Part shown: positions 1 to 14,000 of the stretch, piece by piece | How the letters are laid out: each line of letters begins with the position of its first letter | How positions within the stretch are numbered: the stretch's first letter is position 1 | Assembly: GCA_023634235.1 (NCBI GenBank) | Contig: JAMKCF010000007.1 | Location: 2,046,001 to 2,110,000, forward strand | Origin: Pisaster brevispinus | Lineage: Eukaryota; Echinodermata; Asteroidea; Forcipulatida; Asteriidae | Direction of reading: 5' to 3' | DNA: 64,000 bases | Position numbers and translations under genes: made by a program | Notes under the pieces: model-generated | Databases searched by the model: none | What the model was told of the DNA's origin: nothing | The model's input: only the letters and a program-made list of their open reading frames with translations

Positions 1-1571
1 AATCATGTGTGTACAAACAATCAAACAGATGTATAAAGCGGTTGCATGTGACCTGAAGCATGCAGGAGATATTGGCAGTTGATATAGTGGCACGACTGTG
101 TGAGTACAAATTTGCCGAAATGCGCAGTGTTGGGAAAAATTACATGATAAAATCACTCGTTGCCCAAAACTGTGAACACAATGCCCTGCGCATGTTGTGG
201 TGCATTTAGTCTATCATGCTATGAACTGTGTACAAAACTACTTTTTGTTTAGTTTTGTTTTGTACATGTTTAAACAATTTCGTCAAGACCAGTATAAGAA
301 AAGTAGATGAAACAGTTTGAAATTTTGAAAGATATGATAATTTAACAATAATAATTGTTCAATTTTAAACGCCGTTTTTAACAAATGCACTTTACGAAGC
401 AATCATGAAACTGTCACATAATAATACTGATACAACAATAGTGTGAACAACAATGAACTGGGCTAGAGAGGCTTAGCCACCTGCATGTTGTGTTTCAGTA
501 AGTCGTAACAAAATTGTACCCCCTTAGAATGATGACCAGACAGAAAGAAAGCCGTACGAAAATATGCAGCCCGATCTATTTAGTCACCTGGGAGTTGTTC
601 TTACACAAACAGACACGTTACTCAAATTAGTAGATAGATAGATAGATAGATGAGCTAATAGGGATCGAATAGTGTCATGCAAGAAGGACAGTGACCCAAA
701 CTATCACAAAAATCCCCGTCAAGCGCGGCCAGTTTCCAATTTTTCACGGTATGGACAATTTGGCAAAATTCTGTCATTCCCAATAATCATGTATTGTCGT
801 GTTTACAGGTGGCCCTGGTCCACTGTAGAGTAGGGTTGACTCTATCTCTGCACCTGGTTGTTGTGAATTCTACATTGTCGTTTTAATTTGAACAAAGTGT
901 TACCAACGCTTCGTCACGTGGATAGTGTGTTTCCATATACTCTGCATAGTGTGGCTAAAAGTCATGCATTGCGTATAAAGCACACGCGTGCTGTCTAAGT
1001 ACAGAACATGAACATACCCGCAAATGTATAAGCTATGTGTATATGTACGCTGTACAGTACATGCGAAAGCAGGAAAAACACGCCCATTTATGAAAAGTGG
1101 CCTCATCTTTTCTGGGGAACCCAGGCAATTAAACTCACCATGTTTGACTAAATACAACGCCCTCTCATGATGTGAAGCAAACGAAGCAGCCCCCAAACCC
1201 CCACCCCCCAAACAACAACAAGCAAACAAAAACAAAAACGATTAGTGAAACTATAGTGAAACAAAAGGCATTCCTGCAAGTGTTGAAATACTTGTGGTTG
1301 AAATGCTCATGGGTTAAGTACTGATTTCAAATAATTCAGCAAATCCTAAGAGTGAATTGCACAACATGCCATTTTGTAGATCCGCACCCTTTATAAAACT
1401 ACAATTGTGAACGAAACTAACCTGTCACTCATGTGCAGTGATTGTTCAGTTAGTATTGGTTTTCCCCAGTCACCGAATCGATCTAAAATTGTGGAACATT
1501 CATGAAGAGCAGGGGCAGACACAACACGCAGCTCCCGTTGTTGTGTAAGCAAGACCCCGCCCGCTAATGTA
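1..1571. other. Upstream intergenic sequence, no gene recognised
   Basis: AT-rich, with a GATA tetranucleotide run at 631-652 and a C-rich/A-rich patch near 1190-1235. The open frames here lack recognisable domains or splice context. The last 100 bp hold the transporter promoter. Confidence 0.5.
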
Positions 1572-1595
1572 ATTGGTGCAGTTGGGACTATATAA
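1572..1595 (+). promoter_or_regulatory. TATA box and inverted CCAAT box of the transporter gene
   Basis: TATATAA lies at 1589-1595 and ATTGG (inverted CCAAT) at 1572-1576, about 60 bp before the start codon. This predicts a transcription start near 1620 and a 5' UTR of only a few tens of bases. Inference from motif and spacing. Confidence 0.55.
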
Positions 1596-1655
1596 CCTGG
1601 ACGCGGGAATTGTGTTTGAGCGTATAGAACCAGAGGTTCAAGCAGATCGAATGTA

Positions 1656-2009
1656 ATGGAGGACTCATTTGGAGAGCGTTCGTACTTCCAGCCAGCAGAC
1701 TACGCCGTAGTCGCTGTGATGCTGACGATCTCAATGGCGATAGGAATATACTACGGCCTGAGCGGAGACCGCCAACGCACCTCGTCCGAGTACATTCTCG
1801 CCAATCGCAACATGACATTCGTCCCCGTGACGCTTTCGTTTCTCGCGAGCTACTTCTCGGGGCTGTCGTTGCAAGGTATCCCGGCTGATGTCTACTACCA
1901 TGGACCAATGATAATATGGCTCATCGTTCCATCCCTCCTGGGTACATCGCTCTCATTGGTTTTCTACCTGCCAATTTATTACAAACTTGGATTAACGTCC
2001 GTCTACCAG
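1656..2009 (+). CDS. SLC5-like transporter, exon 1 (residues 1-118)
   Basis: The ATG at 1656 opens a hydrophilic head followed by AVVAVMLTISMAIGIYYGLSG (TM1), a family-typical EYILANRNM loop, FLASYFSGLSLQGIPADVY (TM2 region) and an aromatic-rich third helix, ending TSVYQ. The border is CAG followed by GCAAGT, a GC donor. Using the nearby GTAACG instead would add 4 nt and break the frame into exon 2. Confidence 0.92.
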
Positions 2010-5000
2010 GCAAGTAACGTTTCTCGATTCCCCTTAAGAAGCATCATTCTCTCAAAATGCTATGCCGAAATAATTTGCCTTCAATACTTTGGGTTTTAAT
2101 AGAAGTAATATTTGCATCAGGATGAAGAATTTTAATTTGGTTTTTCCCTTACACCGATGTGTATTTAAGCACTGTATGCTCAGTGCTCTCCCGAGCTGTT
2201 TTTGTTTTCACCATATAGTTATATATAGGAACTAGAGAGCGCACTAGCCTAGGTACGCGGCCCGACAAGGGCAGCGCGGCGGCCATTTCTTAAGTAGTCA
2301 AAAACAACGTCTAAACTATTTGTGCGTGTTGCAACAGAGCAATGGTTAACAATGAAAGGGTTTACTGTGAAATTTGTGAATGCCAGTGAAGACCGTTTAT
2401 AGTACTAAATACTCCCCGAATAAATATAATATTTTAGAATAATATTCCTTCACCTTGGGCAATAAATCGTGATCGTGGCATGTGTGTGTTCATCCTCTAT
2501 TGAAACAAATAACCTAAACCCCACGAAACAACTTTAATACAGCCGCTTTTTTTAAAGACTGCATAATGTGTAATTAGCAAGCACACCACGTAATTCGTAT
2601 TCAATGTTGCCATCGTACAAAATGGCGTGCGTGTCTCCTTGCGGTTCCGTCGCGTTTGTGCACGTACCATTACCAGTGCGCCCTCTAGTTCCTATATATA
2701 ACTCTATGGTTTTCACAGAGCTCAGGAAAGCACTGGGCACTGCAGTGCTTAATACACATCGGTGTAAGGGAAAAACCAAAATGAAAAAACTTTGGGTAGT
2801 TGTCAAAGACCAGAATCCTCACTTGGTTTATCCAAACATTATGCATAAAATAACAAACCTATGAAAATTTGGTTCGATCAAAGTTTCAAGAAAACAATAA
2901 CAGAAAAACACCTTTTTTTAGATTGAATTGTGTGCTTTAAGATGCACTTGACAAGTGCTTTAAGATGCACTTGAGAAAGGCTTCATGCCTGAAGCCTTTC
3001 CCTGTAGTTAAGAACCTCCCATAGACTTTGTACACACAAATCCTTGTGGAGCAACCCAGTCTTTAGAATTCCCCTATGAGACCCTTTGTGTTCCCTTTTC
3101 TGTTTTGTTCTCGGTCTCCATAAGGTAGTGAATATGAAAACACACACACACACACACGTACAAAACCACCCCAAAACAAACAAACAAAAATAAGGTTATA
3201 TTAGTCCAGGACATGTAACCAACACTCTTCGATAAAAGAAAATTGTTGAAAATTAATGCAAAACAAACCCTTTTAGACTGGAGAAAAAGCTTACAGCATG
3301 TGCGGACAACAAACCACACGTGTGTTGCAACCCAAACAGATACCTTGCTCCAGGATTCTAACCACTAATAAAAAGAGAGTACCCTGTTTTTCTTTTTGAA
3401 TGACATTTTGCATGACAGGAGAGCTCGAATTTGGGTGAACAATCTGCAAGACCAAAGAGCTTATTGCTTAAAATGTTTACGAGCCCATAATTGTTCTAAA
3501 AAAACCCAAACCGGAACAGCATAGGGCCAACTGTTTTGATCTAAACAAGCACTATAACATATGATATAAAGAGATGATTGATCTCATTTGTCTTTTGGGT
3601 ATACATACTTCATTACTCAATAGAACTGAAAGGTGTTAACCAGACTCACAGTCAACATTTCAGCATAACTGGTTTTGTTTAAAGGTGTTACACGGTGAGG
3701 TTTTATTATTCAGTTGACAAAGCACGAGACTGCTGGACTTGTCCAGTCGTAAGTTTACTGGCCCGACACTAAATCTTCTGGCCTCGGGCCTGTGTCAAGT
3801 GTAAAATTAGAGTCCTGAATACGTTTTTTTTTCCCTTTCTGATGACCTCAAACAGAATCAGATGATCAACATTTCGATCCAAGAAGTAAAGGAATTTATC
3901 TTTCGGGTAAAGGAAAGGTTGAACAGAAGCACTGTACATCATACCAACTTTTCTGAACAAGAACTCAGAATGGCTGCGGCAAACACATCGTACTTTGTTT
4001 CATAGTTTGGAACTTCTTTTGATAACATACTTTAATCTTTATCAAAAGGTGGCGTGTTTTTTATGACATTTATAGGATTTAATTGGTAAGCCATATAAAC
4101 CAGCTACCAACATCGCATGACTTGACAGGGCATATCGGAAAATATGAATATTAATTACATTACCGCAGACCAATCACAAGTTAACGCTGTGATGACGTCA
4201 AGGGCGTTTTCATTAAATAAAGGGGGAAAGGAAATATATTTTTCTGTGCACTTTGATCTTATTCTGGCCCATTGTCTCGCTGTCTCGCACGGTCTGCGAT
4301 GTAGTTCAAGTTATGAAATGCTAGTGTCTTAATTTGCTTGACCCCACCGGTCTCATCAAAAGACCTCCCAGGTAGCTACTCATTCGTAGTAATTTCCTAC
4401 TGTATGGATTTGCACATTTGAGCATATGATTCTAGAGGTTGAATTTTTTGTAAGCCTGAAGAGATGGCCGGGATGATAAGGTCAGACTTAATACTGCGAG
4501 TGGATCTTTCCATACAGTCGTGCAAGTTCCCGGATGTGGCGTTAGTTCCTTCTTGCGCCACGCTTTATTTTTTTACGCGCTGAAGTATCGTTTGAGTAGG
4601 AACGCTCGAAAAAAAGCAATCTTTTTTTAATTGATTAATTATTCACACAGGTTATGTGTTTTTGTAAAGATTAGTAACTAGCTTTTTCTTATACACACCA
4701 AAGTTCAATTCTTCAACCAGTGCAGTTGAAAATTAACCCGAAGCTTCATTTTCAATACATCACAAAACAGTTAGTTGAGTTCAAAGCAGTGCATAGTCCG
4801 AGGGTGAAGAACCGTAGAGCAGCGGTCAGCAGAAGACATTATTTTACTTCTCCCACTTTGAGTGTCATAAATGAAAGCCACCATGCAGTTTCCGAGGGCC
4901 TCATATTTTTAAAAACTCTCCGGCGGGGCACGGTTGCGGCCCCTTTTGCCAATTGTTTGATCACTCCTCCGTTCACAGCGGTCAAAAAATTAAACTTCCT

Positions 5001-8000
5001 CATTGTAGCCAAAGCGCAGCCAAAGTGTTTACATAAACAGATACTTTGACTTGAAACCAGCCCCTCCATCCAAGCAAGGTCATAATTTGTGAACAACGAA
5101 GAGAGCCTATATTTGCTCTTTGCTCATCAGTCCCAGCGCCCCATTAACGCTTATTTCCTATTGATTTATGCCAAAGAGCTACATTATTATTGACAATAGA
5201 ACTTTCTCTTCTTGATAAACAAACCACGCTGGTTGGCATGGACGGACGAATGTTAGCAAACTATTCAATCGTGTTAACATATGTTGTGTCCAAATTCATC
5301 ATTACTGCAAACTTTCAATTACAACAAATATATATTCCATGATTGGTCGCAATTGCTTCGTTTCCAACAAATTCAACACTATTTTGGAATATTTGTGTAA
5401 CAATGTTACAAACTGTGGCTATCTGTTTTGTTTTGCATTTATGGCTTTCCACATTTTCCCAGTCTTGGTTGGCAAATACTCAGGCTGTGACGTTACACAA
5501 AACAATTCTATGCAGGGCGAATCTTTCGTAACCAGAAGACCGGGGTTTATGCAACGGCAGTGTTCCAATGCGCATGCGTGTACGTCAGCCAATAGCGGCG
5601 CCCTGTGTTTTGGCGCGATGGGACTGAAATAATAGTCTTGACCCTTAATGCAAAAAAACAATCCCTTAAGTAAGTTGCCTTCAGCTGGTATAGGCATCAG
5701 TCAACGACTAAGGCCTTGAACAAAACGGATACGCGCATAATATATATATCATATTGTCGTTAGTTTGTATCACTATTAGGCATTCAGCATGAAGAACCGC
5801 TAAGGGGCATTCAGAACAAACACTGTTTAAACATTTAGTACCCCCCCCCCCGATATTGCTGGTGAGTAGGTCGATGAAATAACTGAAAATCAACATTCGG
5901 TTTACAATGAACAATACTGTTTATTAACAATAACTAATAAACGTACATGGAATCGGCCCTTCCAGACCGTCTGTCGTCATGTCAGTGCTGTCTATTGTTA
6001 ACGGTCAATCTTGTCAACCAAAGTTCTTCAGTAGGGTCTGTGGCCAAATGCCTTTACTTAAACATAGCTTGTAATGGGATGAAATTGTAGACCCTCTTTT
6101 TTGTATACAAACCGAGAGTGTTTATTAGTCAATTGTTATAATGTATGCACATGACTGTATTTTGCATTCATTGCAAATGTGTGGCCAACGGAAGGTACAT
6201 CTTGTATTTTTTATGATGCGGACAATAAATACCTCTAACCATGGAGCAATGAACTAGACCTTATCATAAAACAGAGTAGTGGCCTCAGAAATATTTGACC
6301 CAGCAGGCTGAGGAGTGTGAAATTCAATATAAGAATCCTGCATACTACCGGCACCAGCTTTAGATGCCGCAGATTATATATTTAGACTGGTGTTTTCTCT
6401 CCATGATATAGTCTGAATAGTTTTTCCACACCATCAGTTATGACTTCCTTTTCATTGTATACTATTTTGTATTTCCTCCACACACTTTGTCATAATTGAT
6501 GCAAACTTGCCCTTCAAATTTTAATGAGAATGCCTGTTGTATTTCTTAGTACATCTGTTGCGTGCCATATTTAGAAAGTTTGATGAATGAGCGTGCACTG
6601 ATCTTTTGAGGGGTAAAGTGTCACGCTTGGGCAGATGCTTTGTTACTCGGTCGGTTCGTTCAAGGTCGGTTCGTGGGTAGCTGTGGCATACTCGTGTTAA
6701 GATGGAAATTCAATTCTAAGAGCATTACCAAAGAACTTGTAATGACGGGATTGTGGATCCCTAGTGTATGGCTTTTTCTGTCAGAAGTGTTCAAACTTTA
6801 TACTTGCCAAAAGGGATATTTATAACCGTTTAGAGTGAGATTTATGTGTCTGATACTTTCACCATCATGTGTTCTGCCGTTTGTATGTGGGACCATTTTT
6901 TCTTCTTTAGAAAATGTTGTGTTGTTTTTTAAATGCCTACCTCATATTGTTGTTGCTCTATGTACTACCAGTGTTGATCATGGAAGCGTAGATGATATTA
7001 ATTTGCGGGTAGAATTGTACTTTTTGCCCCAGTGTTTCTAGAGCCTGATGTGGTTAAGGGAGAGATTCTGAAGTTTGTTGAGTTGTCAAACTCGGTTTTG
7101 GTTCTCACTTTGTTTGAGATTGTTTAGTGTATTCTACCATAAGCTTTTAGAATGCACTCGATTGATTAAGGATTGATATTACACTGCAAAAACTGAAGTG
7201 TTAAATGAGTGTTAATTTAACACCCCCATGGAGTAAATTTTGTTCCTTTTTGGTATATATATGTGACAACACCCGTGGTGTCAAATTTAACACCCTCAGT
7301 TTTTGCAGTGTATATTTGTCTCGCTGCTTTCTAAGTAAGAGAAGTGTACTGTCAGTCAAGCAGTTGTATTGTATACCCATCTTTCTTAATTAGCTTCGAA
7401 TAGAACCAAACTGTTTGCGTGCCTGCCTAGATCCAATTGTTCATTTGAGATGGCATTATGTTTGAGCTTATAACCGGCGAAGAACTTTCCGTCTGGTGAC
7501 TGCTCTATATTCAGACACCCCTATGTTCCGACAGCTCTATATTCCGAAAATCTTCTCATGATTTACACGCTATGGTTTAGGGTATAGGGTTAGGGTTAAG
7601 GTTAGTGTTAGGAAAGTACAGTGATGGTGTCAGGTCAAAGGGGTGTCAGATCATAGGGGTGTTGGAACCCAGGGGTGTAATCTCCAGTTTATACAGCCCC
7701 AGTTGTATTTACTGTCCGATGACGTCATGTAAATTTCGCTCTGAGAGAGTATCAAAATTACATTTTACAACATTTTAGTGTGAAGTTAGAAACTGGTACT
7801 AATAACTTGTAGAGTAATAACCAAAAAGTATACCCTGCCTTTAAGGTGAAACAATCAGTAATCATTTTATTTGCATATTATTAAATATGCAAATAAAATG
7901 CAAATACAATTTGCATTTTATTTGCATATTTACGCAAAATGTTCATTTTCTACAGATATGAATTTGAAGAACCAACACGTGGGCATTAACAATTAATAAT

Positions 8001-11000
8001 ATTTGATCACCTCAAAAGTGTTCCAGAATCTTGTTTCTTCTTTCTCCATGTCTGAAACAGTATCTGGAACTGCGTTTCAACACAGCAACCAAGTTTTGCG
8101 GACTGCTCTCATTTGCGTTTTCCATCGTAAGTTTAAACAAGTTGTTCATCAACATTTTCGATTGCTTATAATTCTCCGTTTCCGTGAGAAAAACTCCTGT
8201 TTTATTACGGCGTTTTATTGCCGTATTTCGGCGGTATGCTGTCGTATTTTACTGCGTTGTATTACTCGACTGCAGTGTTTTTTAAACGGAATTCTGTAAT
8301 ATAATAATCGAGCAAGAAGAGTATTTGAAATAATTTGTAACTCGAAGTAGAAACCCCCAGCCTCATTGAATAATCATGCTTTATCTGACATCACTTTTTA
8401 TGGCAGTTCTTGTACATGGGTGTGGTCATCTACACGGCTTGTGTTGCTGCCACCGCAGGTTTGTATCAATCCTTTTTTAAGCTTCAAATAATGGCTCATT
8501 TTGAAAAGGAAGAAGAAAAAGAAGAGAAAAAACAAAACAGCGTACATTCATCCCATCCCCTCAAATTCAAATGGGCGTCGATAGGTTAGGGATTAGGGAT
8601 CCGGACGGCCACTTCAAGGTGAGGGTTACACTTAACTGATTTGGGCTGTCGACCCAAATCAAGTGTCACCAGGGGCACATTGCCACCCGGGGGCTAAAAT
8701 AAGGTTACCCCTTTCACAGTCCTTAAGAATGTAAGCATCGGTACCATCGACTAGGAGCCTGATGACTGGTAGAGCAGAATGAACTACCTTCTCAACTTGA
8801 TGGGAATTTATCGAATCTCATTATGTGTTCTTTGCTAGAAAAACCACTTGATTGCTTAACATTATTTCACTCTTTTCATTGATTTCGCAACTGTGGTATT
8901 TAAGGCAGCAAAGAAAGTTGTGAAGTAATTCTTTCTTCTTTTTTACAGTCACTGGTATCAGTATAGAGGTTGCTGTCATCGGCGCGTGCTGTGTCTGCGC
9001 AGTGTATACAGTAATCGTAAGTATCGGACACATCAACGTCTACCTTCCATTCACAAGAAGTGTTTTGATCTGGAGACATTTCTGAGAAGAGCTCTTGATG
9101 GAACAGCCAAGTTTCACATTATCACGGGCAGTGTTTTGGTCTGACAGGTCACTTTCAAAACAATGTTTTTTTAAATATATATATTGCATATGTATACCCT
9201 GAACCCTGAACGAGGGGGGGGGGGTAGTGAACTCTAAAACATTAAGTGCACCCTATTTTCTTGATTGGTGTCAAGGGTGGCGTGGTTTGCATAGTGCTCG
9301 TCTCTCGCCAATGTGGCCCTGGTTCGAATCCTGGCTGAGGCCTATGTGAGTAGAGTTGTGCGTTGGATCTCTCCTATGTCAGGAGGGTTTTTCTCCTGGC
9401 CCTCCAGTTTCCCTTCTTTCGGAAAAATCAAACACTTTCAGTTTCTGGCTATGCACCTTGTTCAAAATGGGCCGATGTTGTCGGCTGCCGTTAGGCGCCC
9501 ATGCAAGCCAGCAGCTCGCAAGCAATGTAGCCACATCCTTCGCAATTCAGCTTCTCATCAGCTGCAAGTAAGGATAACTAGCCTCCCAAATAATAATTAT
9601 TGTTATCAGTAAAGCATAACAATGTGCAATACTCTTTTGCGGTCTGGCGAATGACTTAGGATTTTTTTTTACTGAAGAAGGACACACTTTATAAAAGCTA
9701 GACGAATAATACGAGGTGTGATATAATATGTAGTCTTCCTTTCGGGCTGCAGGGTGGCATCAAAGCAGTGCTGTGGACCGACAGTCTTCAGATGATATTT
9801 ATGATAATTGCGGCACTTGCGGTGGTCATCAAAGGAAATATGGAGCTAGGTGTTGCGAAGGTGTGGGAGAAGGCAGCCGAGGGAATGAGAACTGACTTTG
9901 TAAGGTAATAATAATAATGTTTTTTTTTTTTTATGTACTGCAGCGCTTTCACACCCCTATAGGGGCGTATCAAAGCACTCATTGTCTGTTGGGTTTTTTT
10001 CAACAGGAAGCAGAGCTATGTTTTGAGTTATGAGACCCATTTGTGTAGCACCTTAAAAGGGTTTACAAGGTGCTGGCAGAAACACTTGGGCAAACCCCTT
10101 CTCTTTGCGATACTATAAACTGGGTTCTTTTACGTGCATTGCACAACACACGTGACCTACGGCTTCCACGTCCCATCCGATAGGCGAAACAATAATGGTA
10201 AAGAAACTTGTTCAAGGACACAAGCGTCACGACCAGGACCTGAACCCACACTCCGCTGATAAGAAACGGAGCTTGAGCCAAGACGCGCCACCCGATAGTA
10301 CTTTCTGTTTCAATCAGGTGCAGAACATTCTTATCATTGTCCCTTACACATAATCAGCATCTTTATAACAAGGAAATAGAAATGAACCTCAATTGAACTT
10401 GAACCTAAACTGCAAGGCAAATGTTTTCCCCACAAGAAACATGGGGTAGGAAATGAGTCGCCTCATGGCATGGTTATAAATGCTTTCTGAAAAGTGTAGT
10501 AGATAGTGTTTGTGTTTTGTGAGATCAACCATTATACCAAAGTAACCATCCAGTGAAAATTTAGGCTTAATCCGTTGTGTGAGGAAGGAGAAAATAGTGA
10601 AAAGCCATGCACAATTTTCAGCATGTAAACACGTTGTTCTTAATTTTGGTTGTAACAAACCGAAATGCGCTATTTTTAAAAAAGTTTTCAGATACAGTTT
10701 TCTCGAATGTGACTTCATTTGAGAGGGGAATATTTTACAGAACAAAAAGTATGGACTTCATAATCAGTAAGCTTTCAGACTCAAATTAAAACAATGAACT
10801 GATTATTCTTACCACTCCTGTATATTACCTTAAATTTAAGGTAACATAACATACTTTAAAAACATATGTTGCATAAAAAACAGTTCACAGGGTGAATCGT
10901 GGCACTTGAGATTTGTGATACAAATGAGCAAAAATTTAGCAATACCATGGGAAATTGAAAAAATTTACTTAAAACTACAACTAGACCAATACTAAAAACC

Positions 11001-14000
11001 TGGTACCCCATTATGTACGGATAGCAATGTCACTGTCCATTAATGTTTCCTTGTTGCATGCGGTTATAATAAATACTTCCTGATTTTCATCGAACTCAAG
11101 TTTCAGTTATTTTCAAATGAGAATCATTTTCCCAAGAGGCGGCTCCTGAGCTATGTTGTAGCCAAGGCAAACCTGAATTTTAATTTTTTTATAACACATA
11201 AATAAATAAATAAATCCAGCTTCACGCGTTGAAATCCTCACAATCCTAACAGACACGTGTAATGTTTTAAGTGTAATTTTTAAAAAATATTGTGAACGTT
11301 ATTAGAACAAATATAGTTAAATTTCCTTATTCAACGAGGATGTATTTTATTAAGGCTAGGCCTATTGTGTTTGTGAGCGCCCAACGTAAACGAGCAGACA
11401 TCGTGTCTGAAGGTCTGCGATTGTGGCGCAATGCAGAGCGTGACTGTGATTCCAATAAATGAATCTTTTTCAAGGAAGAAGTGATTGGTCAAGTCTTGAC
11501 GAATATGCAGCGGTTATATCCCAACCTCTTCCCCAGGGTGTGTCGAGCAGTACGAGGTTGACTGCTCTCTCACCCTGGTATTGGAACATTTGCATATCCA
11601 AAAATTTTGGATACGTATGCAATTTAGAATAGTCTGGCTGCATATCGAAATTCACAAATTCGCCATAGTCTCGTGGTCCGGTACCAGATTGAGTAGCTCG
11701 TATGTATTGGAAACATGTACATGTGCTAATGTAATGTTGTTGTCCAATCAGGGTCCAAGTGAGGAGTTTCCATCCCAGGGTTTACTATTTACAAACATGG
11801 TTGGAAATAAAGTAAACCATGGGGACGAGGTTGGTTATATCCGTGCTCGTCGTACTAAATACAAGGTTTGCGTGTAGTTCACATATAAGTATCTCTATGT
11901 AGAATGGGGGGGGGGGGGATCAACATTGTTCTTCGTACTTCTTTTTCCTTTGTGGGGGGGGGGGTGGTGGTGGTCTTGAAAAGGTGTACTCTTTGTACAC
12001 TTGTGAACAATTTTATTATAATGAAAGACCTCTACGGGCATGCAGATTACTCCATCTACAAAGCTGCTACTTCTTCAGTCTTACCCCTAATCCAATCCAC
12101 TACACTGCGACCACTTCTGTTCCTGCAATTCTTGATTTCGTGATGTTTGATGATGCTTTGCATAGTGTGGATCATAAGACAAATTATAATGTAGTAAACT
12201 AAAGTTTGGAATGATTTCAGTTGATTGTTTTTCTCATCATTGGGCTTGGGGGGGGGGGGGCTGGCGACTGGGCCGCGCGAGTGTGTTGTTTTTGATCCGG
12301 GTGTTACTTCTCAATGTATTTGTATCAGTTTTAGCTTTTAATGTTTGAAATTTTTACGTGTCTCCAATCACGATGTTTTTGGGGGGTGGGGGGGGGGGGA
12401 GGGTTGAGGGAATGCGATCCGAGGTGCTCTTACCAATGTTCTCTGTATGTTGTACTGCACTGTTTAAATTATCGACATTGTCTTTACTCCTTTTTCTACA
12501 TTTCTCTATGTTTTATACTTTTACTGTCCTGTTCTGGAGCCTTAAACAGTTTCAGATATGTAAATTTTCCATTTGTTATCTTTACAAAAAGTGGGGAAAA
12601 AAAGAATTGAATTGAATTGAATTGAATGGAGAAGAACCGGTGTGGTCGGCGCTTCAAACATGAGGGCTGTATATGGCTGCATGAAGTACAGCAGCCCTTC
12701 TTAAAACCTCTGCATTTTCAGCATTCTCCTAAAAACGAGCAGAGTATGTCAGTTTGAAACGTCCAGACCACATCGGTTGCTTCTCAGAACTAACACTTCC
12801 CCTAAAAGAATTATGCACTTGGGTTGTACCTGCAAGTTTAATACTACTACTACTAATAATAATTAACTAATAACAATATACGCGGCATTTTTATAGCCCA
12901 TTATGCAGGAGCTTCTGTGCACAACACATAACATAAAACAATGAATTAAAATATATAAAGCAATTGTTACAAAAGTAAAGATTCAAATAAATGAGTCTTT
13001 GGAAGTCCTTTGAAAATCTGCTCGCTTGGCGAATATGAAGTGGTGAATCGTTTCATAACGAAGGTGCAATAAAGGGGAAGGCTCTTTGACACAATTTGTG
13101 GAAACAAAATAATTGAGACAGTAGGGATTTGCTATCAGAACGAAGAGGACGAACAGGAATATATTTATGCGGAATATTAGATTTATAGACAGGAGAGATA
13201 GGCCATGAAGAGCTTTGGAACTAATGGGATTTAACTTATACGAGATACGCAATTTGATCGGGAGCCAGTGTAGTTTAGTTTTCGTTAGATAGGTGTAATT
13301 TGTTGAAGACGAGGTACTAGATTTTCTTAACGTGATTTGATTAACTTTGAATTGGCAGATTCAACTTTGATTTCACCGACTTGCACAATGGGTTCGCCAT
13401 CATGCTTGGATCGATAGCGGCTGGAAGCTACATGATCAACAACCAATACATGGTTCAACGGATGGTAATCTGCAAATCGGAGGCGGTGGCCAGAGCGTAA
13501 GTTTCTCAATCACACATCAACCCTTTCTCGAACAACAGTAAACAGAGTTCTGAAAATGTTTATTTTATGCGTGTCTTTATAACTGCCTGTCCACATGTTT
13601 TTTTCCCACCAAACTTTTAAAAACCACCTCTGAGTATTATGCCCTAGTTGTATTAGCTTCTTCTTGTTTACAAATAATATGTTGTTTATTTCAACAATAA
13701 TATACCGGTTGTTTACTTTTCCCAGTAGTTTACTTGTTTACTTGTTGATCGGTAGGTTAGATTTTCTATTAGTTTAAAAAAGAAATTCATTCAGTGATAA
13801 TGGAATCATTGTCTGTTTGTTTACAGCGCCCGAACTAGGGTAACATTAACGGGGCACAAGGGGGCGCATCATTTTTTTCTGGGAGGTTACTTCTCTAATG
13901 TAGTTTGCGTTTGCATTTTTGTTAAACAAGCCTTTTTTCAGCGATGGTGTTAAGTCAGTTACTATGTTTACATCAGACAATCTGACGTAAGCTTAAAAAC

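Noticed and set aside
2552..2864. Overlapping open frames on both strands
   Set aside because: They fall in the right arm of an inverted-repeat element, so the apparent coding is incidental.
6640..6825. Open frame with GRFVQGRFVG considered as transporter exon 2
   Set aside because: No suitable acceptor/donor and wrong fit to the family; the real exon (YLELRF) was found at 8061-8126 with perfect phase.
7575..7612. True telomere or chromosome end
   Set aside because: Short, imperfect and embedded in a dispersed repeat within an intron of a complete gene.
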